Assembly: GCA_022601195.1 (NCBI GenBank)
Contig: JAHZIX010000045.1
Location: 692,884 to 756,883 of the forward strand
Length of the DNA: 64,000 nucleotides
Reading direction: 5' to 3'
Source of the DNA: Deltaproteobacteria bacterium
GTDB taxonomy: Bacteria; Acidobacteriota; Thermoanaerobaculia; Multivoradales; JAHZIX01
Below are positions 8,368 to 15,971 of this stretch, in pieces. The position numbers and the translations under genes are program-made. Numbering within the stretch: the first letter of the stretch is position 1; every line of letters starts with the position of its first letter. The notes under the pieces were generated by a model. It was not told the DNA's origin. It did not search any database and was given only the letters and a program-made list of their open reading frames with translations.

Positions 8368-9002
8368 GCGCTGCAGTCCTCCGGTGGCGCGATTTCTCGG
8401 CTTTGCCGGATCTCGGCGGCCAGTGCTAACTGGTTCTCCGGCGCGACCCATCGGGTATTGAAGATTTGCTCCGGGGGTCGCAAATGAGGATCCGGGTCCC
8501 GGTGGCATTGTAGGCACCAACCCATACTCAGCGGCTCCACTTGGCGGACTTCTTCCATGTCGCCAATATCGCCATGGCAACTGGAGCAACCGACGCCGGC
8601 AGAAATGTGAACACTGTGGTCAAAAAAGGCATACTCCGGCACTTTGTGGACGCGAACCCAGCGCATGGGATCGCCGGTCTCTGCACTCTTGCGGATGGGA
8701 GCGAGTTTCTCGCTGTCCCGAAGAACCAGTTGATGGCAATTCATGCACACCTGGGTCGGAGGGACGGAAGCCACCGCTGCAACCTCGACTCCCACATGGC
8801 AATAGCGGCAGTCCAACCCGAGCTCACCGACGTGAAGCTTGTGGCTGTAGGGAACCGGTTGGTGCGGCTGATAGCCGACATCCGTGTATTCCGGAGAAAA
8901 GTAGTACCAAACGAACAGAGGGGCGATCATTGCCGCCACGGCAATGCCCCCTACGCTATACGCAGGTAGTTTATTGGCCCATTTCGGAAAGATCTGCGCC
9001 AC
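8355..9002 (-). CDS. ActA-like pentaheme cytochrome c (ACIII paralogue 1)
   Basis: 215 residues from a GTG at 9002 with GAGG eight bases upstream. An uncleaved-looking hydrophobic anchor spans about 14-33. Five CXXCH motifs follow: CRYCH (65), CMNCH (86), CSSCH (139), CLQCH (163) and CSACH (210). Extra His residues in YSHKLH and FFDHSVH are candidate distal ligands. The spacing and length match ActA of alternative complex III and the paralogue at 30233-30889. It is the first gene of the minus-strand hybrid operon and lies 3' of a good promoter. Confidence 0.92.
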   Translation of the reverse strand: MAQIFPKWANKLPAYSVGGIAVAAMIAPLFVWYYFSPEYTDVGYQPHQPVPYSHKLHVGELGLDCRYCHVGVEVAAVASVPPTQVCMNCHQLVLRDSEKLAPIRKSAETGDPMRWVRVHKVPEYAFFDHSVHISAGVGCSSCHGDIGDMEEVRQVEPLSMGWCLQCHRDPDPHLRPPEQIFNTRWVAPENQLALAAEIRQSREIAPPEDCSACHR

Positions 9003-9058
9003 CGCCGATACCTCACGTTTCGGTGCTGATCTAGAATGTTAAACACGTAGGCGCCGCT

Positions 9059-9087
9059 AGGATAGCCGCGCGTTTCTGAGGTGTCAA
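9059..9087 (-). promoter_or_regulatory. Sigma-70-type promoter for the ActA/ActB-CydA-like operon
   Basis: On the minus strand a -35 TTGACA (9082-9087) and a -10 TATCCT (9059-9064) are separated by exactly 17 bases. The -35 matches consensus at all six positions and the -10 at four. Transcription would start near 9052, about 50 bases before the GTG at 9002. Confidence 0.6.
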
Positions 9088-9253
9088 GGCCAGTCTGTTG
9101 CGGTTGAAGAGAGACTCGGAAACCTGGGTTCAGACCGCTGTCGATGGGACTAGAAGAACCGCACGAAGCGGACCGTTACAGGCTGCTGGAAAATGCGCCT
9201 AGGCTGTCTCGGAGGGGAAGTTGCCCCTTGCGGCGGCGGCCTCCGCTTTAAGG

Positions 9254-9904
9254 CTATCGCCGGGGCACCAGGCGACCCAAGTCAGCTGCCAGGCGATTCA
9301 GGGAGGCTGGGTCAAAGGCATCGTAGTAGCCCCGGATTTGAGATTCCGAGTCCACCAACACAAAACGAGTGCTATGGGAGATGGGTTCTAGCGCGCTGCC
9401 CGGCTCGCTGGGGTCTGCGACGGCTACCCCGAGGCGAAAACCATCGCGCACCAAGGGGTAGATCTCCTCGGTTTTCCCGGTGAGGAACAGCCAAGAGTCG
9501 GCGGCATCGAATTTCTTGGCGTAGGCAGCGAGAACCTCCGGCGTGTCGTTGTCCGGGTCTACGGAAATGGATACCCAACGCAGTCGGTCGGTGGCAAGCT
9601 TTTGACTCAGATCCGCCATGCGAGTCGTCATCACCGGGCAGGAAACCTTGCAGCTGGTGAAAATAAAGTCGGCAACCCATGGCTTGCCTTCCAGGTCATC
9701 CCGAGATATCGGCCGACCGTCCCTGTTGACCAGCTCGAAGTTGGGCACGCTACCCAGGACGGGCAAGGCCTGAGAGCCTCGCAGACTCTCTTTCAGCCAG
9801 GTACGGCTCATGAGGGCGGTCACCGACACCGCCAGAATGACCAGCACAAGCATTCCCCACAGAGCGGTTCGGAGGAAGCGGGGAGGCGGAGAGGAAGAGC
9901 TCAT
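9254..9904 (-). CDS. SCO1/SenC family copper chaperone
   Basis: 216 residues. An N-terminal anchor (about 12-32) is followed by a thioredoxin-fold domain. The copper-binding CKVSCP motif and a downstream His in ISHSTRFVLVD are both present, as in Sco proteins that load the CuA centre of cytochrome oxidases. It is 37 bp after heme O synthase on the same strand. It may serve the caa3 oxidase encoded 30 kb away, or the neighbouring hybrid operon. A second, different SCO-type protein is encoded at 38735-39661. Confidence 0.9.
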   Translation of the reverse strand: MSSSSPPPRFLRTALWGMLVLVILAVSVTALMSRTWLKESLRGSQALPVLGSVPNFELVNRDGRPISRDDLEGKPWVADFIFTSCKVSCPVMTTRMADLSQKLATDRLRWVSISVDPDNDTPEVLAAYAKKFDAADSWLFLTGKTEEIYPLVRDGFRLGVAVADPSEPGSALEPISHSTRFVLVDSESQIRGYYDAFDPASLNRLAADLGRLVPRR

Positions 9905-9941
9905 GAGGCTGTCTTGGGAGAGGTAATCTGAAAACTAGGGA

Positions 9942-10844
9942 TCAGCCGATGAGCCGATCCAGCATCATCGCGGTGAGCAACGCCGGCAAATAGATGACCG
10001 AGGCGAGCATCAGGCGAATCGCCGATCGGTTGTTGCGGGAGCGGGCGAAGAAAAAGCAGTAGGCGAGATAAATAGCTCCCAAGATAACTGCGCAGACAAA
10101 GTAGGGAAGCCCATTCATTCCCAGGACGTTGGGCATGAGGCTAACCGGTAGCAAAGCAGCGCAATAGAGAATCATCTGGCGAGCGGTGGCGTTGCCCTCG
10201 GGGTCGACCACCGGGAGCATAGGCAGCCCGCCTCTTTCGTAGTCAGCCCGATAGACCCAGGCGATGGCGAGAAAGTGGGGTAGCTGCCAGAGAAAGAGAA
10301 TAGCGAAAAGGGCGAAGGCTTCGAGGCTGAGAGTGCCCCGTAAGGCTGCCCAACCCATGACCGGCGGGATCGCTCCGGGTACCGCTCCGATGACCGTCGC
10401 GAGGGAGCTGACACGCTTCATGGGGGTGTAGATGAAGAGATAGGACGCCAGGGTGATAGCGCCGAGAAATGCCGTCAGAATATTCACGGCTAGAGCCAGC
10501 TGCAGTAGACCGCCAACCGAAAGGCCTACGCCGATGGCGAGAGCGCTGTCCACGCTCATGCGCTCCGAGGGAATCGGCCGGTTCGCTGTCCTCCGCATGG
10601 CAGCATCCGTGTCCTTCTCCAATACCTGGTTGAGGGCGGAAGACCCGGCAGCTACCAAGGCCGTACCGATCACCGTGTGGAGAAAAAGAGCGATGGGGAA
10701 GACCCCCTCCACGGCGACGGCGAACCCAATAGCGGTGGTGAGAACCACCATCAGGTTCAATCGGGCGCGGGTGAGCTCACGGAGGTCTGCCAGCAGGCCC
10801 GGTGCTGTGGCTGCCGCGTTTTGGCTGATCGTTTCGGCTTTCAA
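9942..10844 (-). CDS. ctaB: Protoheme IX farnesyltransferase (heme O synthase)
   Basis: About 300 residues from a TTG at 10844 that has GGAG eight bases upstream; another TTG at 10925 would add 27 residues without conserved sequence. This UbiA-family membrane enzyme adds a farnesyl group to heme b to make heme O for heme-copper oxidases. The first Asp-rich motif is NQVLEKDTDAAMRRTANRPI and the second region reads YRADYERGGLPMLPVVDP; about eight to nine helices are apparent. It precedes a SCO gene. No heme A synthase (ctaA) is seen in the window. Confidence 0.92.
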   Translation of the reverse strand: MKAETISQNAAATAPGLLADLRELTRARLNLMVVLTTAIGFAVAVEGVFPIALFLHTVIGTALVAAGSSALNQVLEKDTDAAMRRTANRPIPSERMSVDSALAIGVGLSVGGLLQLALAVNILTAFLGAITLASYLFIYTPMKRVSSLATVIGAVPGAIPPVMGWAALRGTLSLEAFALFAILFLWQLPHFLAIAWVYRADYERGGLPMLPVVDPEGNATARQMILYCAALLPVSLMPNVLGMNGLPYFVCAVILGAIYLAYCFFFARSRNNRSAIRLMLASVIYLPALLTAMMLDRLIG

Positions 10845-11066
10845 GAGAGAGTCTCCGCCGTCGGGAAGATGTTGAGCGCCATTGTATTCATTCTCGGGGT
10901 TGCGATTCGCTGTGGAAGCCAGCAATCAGCAGACAGTCTATCCGAATTTACTGTCGCCGAATTCATCCTCTTGCAACAGGGCTACCCATGCTTCCTCAAA
11001 CGCTGGCTCCAAATCACTGGTTCCAAGTCACAGCTTCTAGTCACCGGTGACCCTTCCCCTTGTGGA

Positions 11067-13064
11067 TCAGGGCTGGAAGTCGTAGCGCAGTGAGTGCCAC
11101 ATTTTGACTCGGACACCGTTCTTGGTCGCCGGTCGAAAGGTCGACTGCTTCGCAGCCGTCGCGGCGGCTTCGTCGAGACCTAGGCCGGCTCGCTTGCCGA
11201 TCTGCTCCGTTTGCACGACCTTGCCGTTCTCGTCCACCAGAACCCGCAACATGATGGTGGCGCTACGGCGAGCTCGAAGAGCGGTCGGGGGGTACCGAGC
11301 CTGAGCTTGACGCAACAGGTTCGGAGCTGTGACTCCCGGTCCGGTTTGAACCAGCTGGCCTACGCGGACCGCAGGCTCTGGAGCTTTCTTGGGCGCTGCG
11401 GGCTCCGGGGCCGGTGGCTCTTCCTGTGGTTGGGTCGAGGCCACCTCGGCCGGGCTTTCTTCCTGGGGCACCGTCCCGGAGGCGAGGGTCTCGGGGGCAG
11501 CCCCAGTTCCAGAGCCGGAATCGGGACCGCTGGTGGCTGGGTTTGCAGCGGCCAGGTTCTCGGTTTCGGCCACGGCGGCCGCTTGGGCTTTCCGTCGCGC
11601 AGCTTCCTCCGCTGCGGCCTGTTGGGAAGCCAAGGCGGCTTGCTGCTCTTCCTTTCGCCGTTTTGCCTCGATCGCCTTCTGGGAATCTTGTTGCTGCTTT
11701 TGAAGGTCGCGGATACGGCCTTCGTACTCTTCGGCGAGGGATTGCTTCATCTCTTCGCTCTGGGCGACCAGGGCGTCGGCCATCTCGGATCTCATGCGGT
11801 CCAGCTCGGCCTGCAATTCTTCTTGGGTGGGACCTGCTGGTTCCACGGGGACGGGCTCGGCGGCCACGGCAGCTACCGGAGGGGTTGGGTCGGGCCCTTT
11901 TTCCTGTTGTAGGAACCAGTAGATGCCGCCCCCCAGAACGGCCAATGCCAAAAGCGCAGCCAGGCCTGCGAGAAGGCCTCTTCGGCTTTTTTCTTCTTCC
12001 GGCTCCAGCTGAGCGACCTCCTCGCGAAACGCCGCAGCGTTCACGATGACGGTTTCTGCGCCTCTATTCCCCTCTTCTGCGAAGGCCGCTTCCGTGGGTA
12101 CTTCCAAGGCGATGCCCGGAGAGTCGATCTTTTTCTCGGTTTGTATTTCCCGGGACTCTCGTTCGATCTCGTCTCGAAACAGGCTGTGCATGAAGAAGGC
12201 GAGGTTGAAGGTCGTAGCGTTGAAGCCGCCATCGATCATGAGCTGACTGAGAGCTTTGTGCCAGGCTACACAGTCGGCGATTCTCTGGCCGGCGGGGGCC
12301 AGGCTTTGATGGATCAAACGCTGGATCGCTGGCGGAATGGGCTCCTGGTCGTTCGCCAGAGTGGCATTGGCCAGCAGAGATTCGTGAGTGGAGATTGAGC
12401 CCGCGGGCATTCGTTCCCCGGTTAGCATTTCGTAGAGGATGACTCCCAAGGAGTAGACGTCGTCGGTCTTGCTGAGGGGCTGCCCCGCCAATGCCTCTGG
12501 TGAGAGGTAGCGTTCGTACTCGCGAAGGGCAGCATTCTCCGGCGCCAATTCTCGGAGTGCGGGAGCGACTTCGAATCCTAGGAGGCGACTCTCTCCCTCG
12601 TTGGAGAGCATGACCAGGCCGGGAACGACAAATCCGTGGAGGATTCTGGAACCCTGGAGTCGGTTCTCATAGCCAGCAACCAACCCCAATGCCATTCGAT
12701 CCGCGATCAGCAAAGCATGATCGGTCGGGATGGGCATGCGTTGCCTCTTGGCTTGCTCCAAAAGGGAGGAAAGATCTTTGCCGGAGATGTAGTCGTAGAC
12801 CAGGTAGGGCACGCCCTGGAGGTCTCCGAAGTCCAGGCCATTACCCAGGTGTGGGTTCTTGAGCGCTTCTTGAATGTTCAGGCGGCCTGCGGACCGCTGG
12901 GCCACCTGAACGCCGTCCAAGGCCGTTCCGTTGAGCACTCGAAGCAAAACGACTTGCTCGATGCCCTGGTTGCCGAATCGACCTGCCCGGAAAGTTTCTC
13001 CAAGCGAATCTTCATTGAGCTTCTTGAGAAGAAGATAGTTGCCGAATTGCTCGCGGGTATTCAT
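11067..13064 (-). CDS. Pseudokinase - TM - coiled coil - TonB C-terminal fusion
   Basis: 665 residues from ATG with a strong AAGGAGG. Residues ~8-280 have a Ser/Thr kinase fold but key catalytic residues are missing. The VAVK lysine position is Arg (VVLLRVL, about 42). HRDxKPxN is replaced by HGFVVPGLV (143-151). DFG is replaced by GFE (about 163-165). The structural motifs after it survive (YLSPEALAGQ, DVYSLGVILYEMLTG). A single transmembrane helix (about 360-387) leads to a Glu/Gln/Lys-rich coiled coil, a Pro/Ala-rich linker, and a TonB-type C-terminal domain (about 575-665; YPPTALRARRSATIMLRVLVDENGKV). Thus a cytoplasmic pseudokinase is joined to a periplasmic TonB domain. No ExbB/ExbD is in the window. 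Confidence 0.9.
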   Translation of the reverse strand: MNTREQFGNYLLLKKLNEDSLGETFRAGRFGNQGIEQVVLLRVLNGTALDGVQVAQRSAGRLNIQEALKNPHLGNGLDFGDLQGVPYLVYDYISGKDLSSLLEQAKRQRMPIPTDHALLIADRMALGLVAGYENRLQGSRILHGFVVPGLVMLSNEGESRLLGFEVAPALRELAPENAALREYERYLSPEALAGQPLSKTDDVYSLGVILYEMLTGERMPAGSISTHESLLANATLANDQEPIPPAIQRLIHQSLAPAGQRIADCVAWHKALSQLMIDGGFNATTFNLAFFMHSLFRDEIERESREIQTEKKIDSPGIALEVPTEAAFAEEGNRGAETVIVNAAAFREEVAQLEPEEEKSRRGLLAGLAALLALAVLGGGIYWFLQQEKGPDPTPPVAAVAAEPVPVEPAGPTQEELQAELDRMRSEMADALVAQSEEMKQSLAEEYEGRIRDLQKQQQDSQKAIEAKRRKEEQQAALASQQAAAEEAARRKAQAAAVAETENLAAANPATSGPDSGSGTGAAPETLASGTVPQEESPAEVASTQPQEEPPAPEPAAPKKAPEPAVRVGQLVQTGPGVTAPNLLRQAQARYPPTALRARRSATIMLRVLVDENGKVVQTEQIGKRAGLGLDEAAATAAKQSTFRPATKNGVRVKMWHSLRYDFQP

Positions 13065-13194
13065 GGCGCCTCCTTGGGGGCTCGATCCGCGCCGCGGCGA
13101 GGCCGGCCACCCTCGTAGCTAAACCCTGTGTACATCAAATAGCGTCCCTGATTGGGGAGGTACTTTTCTATCACAGATTTGCGTCGGCTTGCCC

Positions 13195-14259
13195 TTACTT
13201 TGCTTGTCTCGAAAGTCGTTGACGCCAATACCTCTTTTGCCATTCGTTGACGTTGCGATTGTGCTCAGCAAGAGTTTCCGCAAAAACGTGGGTGCCGTCG
13301 TTGCGGCTGACGAAATAAAGGTATGGCACTGCTGCTGGGTCAGCGGCCGCTTGAAGGCTCGCCAAGCCTGAGGACGCGATCGGCCCTGGTGGAAGGCCAG
13401 GGTAGCGATAGGTGTTGTAAGGGGAGTCCATCTGCAGGTCGGCCCGGCGCAGGTTGCCGTTCCATCTGCCTTGAAGGCGCAAGGCAAAGATGACAGTGGG
13501 GTCGGCGTAGAGGGCGATGCCGCGAGCCAGTCGATTGCTGTAGACCCCCGCGATGACCGGCCGCTCTTCGTCCACCTGGGCTTCCTTTTCGACGATGCTC
13601 GCCAAGGTGACGATTTCTCGCACGGTGAAAGCCGCGTTCGAGCCGGAGGCTCTCAAGGGTTCGACCTGTTCTTGCCACCGGCGGCGAAAAGTCTCGACCA
13701 TGGTGCGAACAATGACCTTCTCGGAAGTATCTCTGGGAAACCGGTAGGTGTCTGGAAAAAGATAACCCTCGAGGTTGTTAGCCGACGGGTCTAAGTCGGC
13801 GATGAGCTCCGGCGAGCTCATGATTTCCCGGAAAACTTCGCGATCTCCAAAGCCTTCGGCCATGAGGTGTGCTGCGGTTTCTTCCGCGGTCAGACCCTCG
13901 ATGAGGGTGACTCCGTAGGTGACGACCTCTCCGCGGATCAGTTTCTCCAACGCTTGATGGAGAGTCATGGGCTCCGTGAAGCGGTATTCACCAGCTTGGA
14001 GGGAGGGGTTTCCCATTTTGTGTTCCAAATAGAGGCGACCCATGCGGTGGTCTAGGATGACCCCGGCCTCCTGAAGTTGGCGCAGGATCTGTGCTGCGCC
14101 ACTGCCGGTTTTTACCTGGACTACCGTTTCTGGCTCGTCGTAGGCCTTAAAAGGGGTTTCCAGGGTTCGTTGCACCCAGAAATAGCCAACCCCCGCAGCA
14201 ATCAGGGCGACGAGAGCCATCATTCCGAGCGAGATCGTCAGGATTCGGCGGAGTCTCAT
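13195..14259 (-). CDS. mltG: Endolytic transglycosylase MltG
   Basis: 354 residues from ATG 14259, in an ATGA overlap with the ruvX stop. One N-terminal transmembrane helix (about 7-27) is followed by a LysM-like region and the YceG/MltG catalytic domain. The conserved LASIVEKEA carries the catalytic Glu. The SPYNTYRYPGLPPGPIASSG block and the YFVSRNDGTHVFAETLAEHN block are both present. The enzyme cuts nascent peptidoglycan glycan strands in the periplasm. The ruvX-mltG pairing is common in several phyla. Confidence 0.95.
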   Translation of the reverse strand: MRLRRILTISLGMMALVALIAAGVGYFWVQRTLETPFKAYDEPETVVQVKTGSGAAQILRQLQEAGVILDHRMGRLYLEHKMGNPSLQAGEYRFTEPMTLHQALEKLIRGEVVTYGVTLIEGLTAEETAAHLMAEGFGDREVFREIMSSPELIADLDPSANNLEGYLFPDTYRFPRDTSEKVIVRTMVETFRRRWQEQVEPLRASGSNAAFTVREIVTLASIVEKEAQVDEERPVIAGVYSNRLARGIALYADPTVIFALRLQGRWNGNLRRADLQMDSPYNTYRYPGLPPGPIASSGLASLQAAADPAAVPYLYFVSRNDGTHVFAETLAEHNRNVNEWQKRYWRQRLSRQAK

Positions 14260-14687
14260 TGTGGATCCTCCGCTACCGGTGCCTGTCGGGCTAGAGCCTC
14301 TTGCAGCAAGATTTGAGCCGCGAGGGAGTCGACTCGGCCAGGGTTTTTCCGCGGGTCCACCCCCATCTCCCGGAGCTGGGCCTCTGCCTCCACGGAGGTC
14401 AGGGCTTCGTCTACATATTGCAGGGGAAGGCCCGATGTCTTTTCCAGTCGGTTGCCGAAGCGGCGTACCCGTTGCGCGGCTTCTCCCCGATTGCCATCGA
14501 GGCCCAGGGGCTCTCCTAACACCAGACGTACTACGCCCCGCTCGGCGGCGAGGCGGCAGATCTCTCGAGCCACACTGCGGTCGTTGCGGCGCTCCAGGGT
14601 CGTCAGGGGAATGGCGTAGCGAGCCTTCGGATCCGATAGGGCTAGACCGACCCTCTTCTCTCCAAAGTCGATGCCTAGTACACACAT
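14256..14687 (-). CDS. ruvX: Holliday junction resolvase-like / pre-16S rRNA nuclease
   Basis: 143 residues, the usual length of the YqgF family. The RNase H-fold acidic residues are visible: GIDFGEKRVGLA at the N-terminus, LVLGEPLGLDG in the middle, VDEALTSVEAE, and the C-terminal VDSLAAQILLQ. YqgF proteins process the 5' end of 16S rRNA and have been proposed to resolve Holliday junctions. It is translationally coupled to mltG and diverges from the thiolase gene. Confidence 0.93.
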   Translation of the reverse strand: MCVLGIDFGEKRVGLALSDPKARYAIPLTTLERRNDRSVAREICRLAAERGVVRLVLGEPLGLDGNRGEAAQRVRRFGNRLEKTSGLPLQYVDEALTSVEAEAQLREMGVDPRKNPGRVDSLAAQILLQEALARQAPVAEDPQ

Positions 14688-14788
14688 TGGGGTGTCTTTC
14701 CTTGTGCTAGCATCGGAGACTCTCGTCCGGCCTGAAATGCCCTACGGCTAGGCGTCGGACCCCAGCGGAGAAAACAACTGGAGACAGC

Positions 14789-15967
14789 ATGGAAGAGATC
14801 GTCATATTAAGCGCTGTGCGTACACCCATCGGCGCTTTTCAAGGCGGCCTGGCACCCCTGGCCGCACCTCGTCTCGGTGCTCGAGCCTTGTCGGTCGCCA
14901 TGGAGAATGCTGGCGTCGATCCGAGCGACGTCGAGCAAGTGAATATGGGGTGTGTTTTGCCTGCCGGTCAAGGCCAGGCTCCCGCACGCCAAGCTGCTTT
15001 GGCAGCCGGCTGCCCAAACTCCACTGGTGCGTTGACCCTGAATAAAGTTTGCGGCTCGGGCATGAAGGCCTTGATGATCGCCGCCAACGACTTGCGCTGT
15101 GGCGATTTCGAATTGGTTGCCGCTGGCGGTATGGAGAATATGAGCCAGGCTCCGTACTTGGCCACAGGGGTGCGAGACGGCTTGCGACTGGGCCACGGTA
15201 AGTTGATCGACTCGATGATTCACGATGGCCTCTGGGATCCCTACAACGACATACATATGGGCAATTGTGCCGAGCTGTGCGCGACCGAGTATAACTTCAG
15301 CCGCGAGGCTCAGGATGCCTTTGCTCTGGAAAGTTATCGCCGTGCGCGGGCTGCCGTCGAAGGGGGCGCCTTCGACGCCGAGGTCGTAACCGTAGAGATA
15401 CCCGGCCGAAAAGGCTCGACGGTGATCGATCGCGATGAGGAGCCGTTTCGGGTCGACTTAGATCGCATGCCCAGCTTGCGGCCCGCCTTCAAGAAGGACG
15501 GTACCATCACCGCTGCAAATGCCAGCAAGATCAACGATGGTGCGGCAGCCCTGGTGATGTCGACGGCTAGCTACGCCGAGAAGTTGGGGCGTAAGCCTCT
15601 GGCTCGGTTGGTAGCTCATTCCTCGGCAGCTCAAGCGCCGGAGTGGTTTACCACGGCTCCGGTGGAGGCGACGCGCCAACTATTGGCAAGAGCCGGGCTA
15701 ACGGCCCAAGACATCGATCTCTGGGAAGTCAATGAAGCTTTCGCTGCGGTGGCCATGGCCTATTGCCAGGACCTGGGCGTCTCGCCGGAGGCGATCAACG
15801 TCAACGGTGGAGCCGTCGCTCTCGGGCACCCCATCGGCGCCTCCGGAGCGCGCATCGTCGTGACTCTTCTCCATGCCATGGCCGCCCGCAATGCTCGCCG
15901 GGGAGTCGCCGCAATCTGCCTGGGAGGCGGAGAAGCTACCGCGGTGCTGTTGGAGCGGGAAGGCTAG
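14789..15967 (+). CDS. Acetyl-CoA C-acetyltransferase (thiolase)
   Basis: 392 residues from ATG with GGAG five bases upstream. The active-site Cys is in NKVCGSGMKA (C88). The GGAVALGHPIGASGARI block supplies the catalytic His and the C-terminal CLGGGEA supplies the second Cys. Length and motifs match biosynthetic or degradative two-carbon thiolases (AtoB/PhaA/FadA type) that condense two acetyl-CoA or cleave acetoacetyl-CoA. It is followed by lptD after four bases, so the two may be co-transcribed, although no functional link is evident. Substrate chain length cannot be fixed from sequence. Confidence 0.93.
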   Translation: MEEIVILSAVRTPIGAFQGGLAPLAAPRLGARALSVAMENAGVDPSDVEQVNMGCVLPAGQGQAPARQAALAAGCPNSTGALTLNKVCGSGMKALMIAANDLRCGDFELVAAGGMENMSQAPYLATGVRDGLRLGHGKLIDSMIHDGLWDPYNDIHMGNCAELCATEYNFSREAQDAFALESYRRARAAVEGGAFDAEVVTVEIPGRKGSTVIDRDEEPFRVDLDRMPSLRPAFKKDGTITAANASKINDGAAALVMSTASYAEKLGRKPLARLVAHSSAAQAPEWFTTAPVEATRQLLARAGLTAQDIDLWEVNEAFAAVAMAYCQDLGVSPEAINVNGGAVALGHPIGASGARIVVTLLHAMAARNARRGVAAICLGGGEATAVLLEREG

Positions 15968-15971
15968 CCCA

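Noticed and set aside
10845..11066. TCACCGGTGA palindrome downstream of the pseudokinase gene as an operator or terminator
   Set aside because: It is only 10 bp, has no T-run and no promoter beside it; not enough support.
14260..14685. Long N-terminal extension of mltG in the ruvX region
   Set aside because: It is the antisense-free alternate frame of ruvX on the same strand; the ATGA at 14259 is the natural start.
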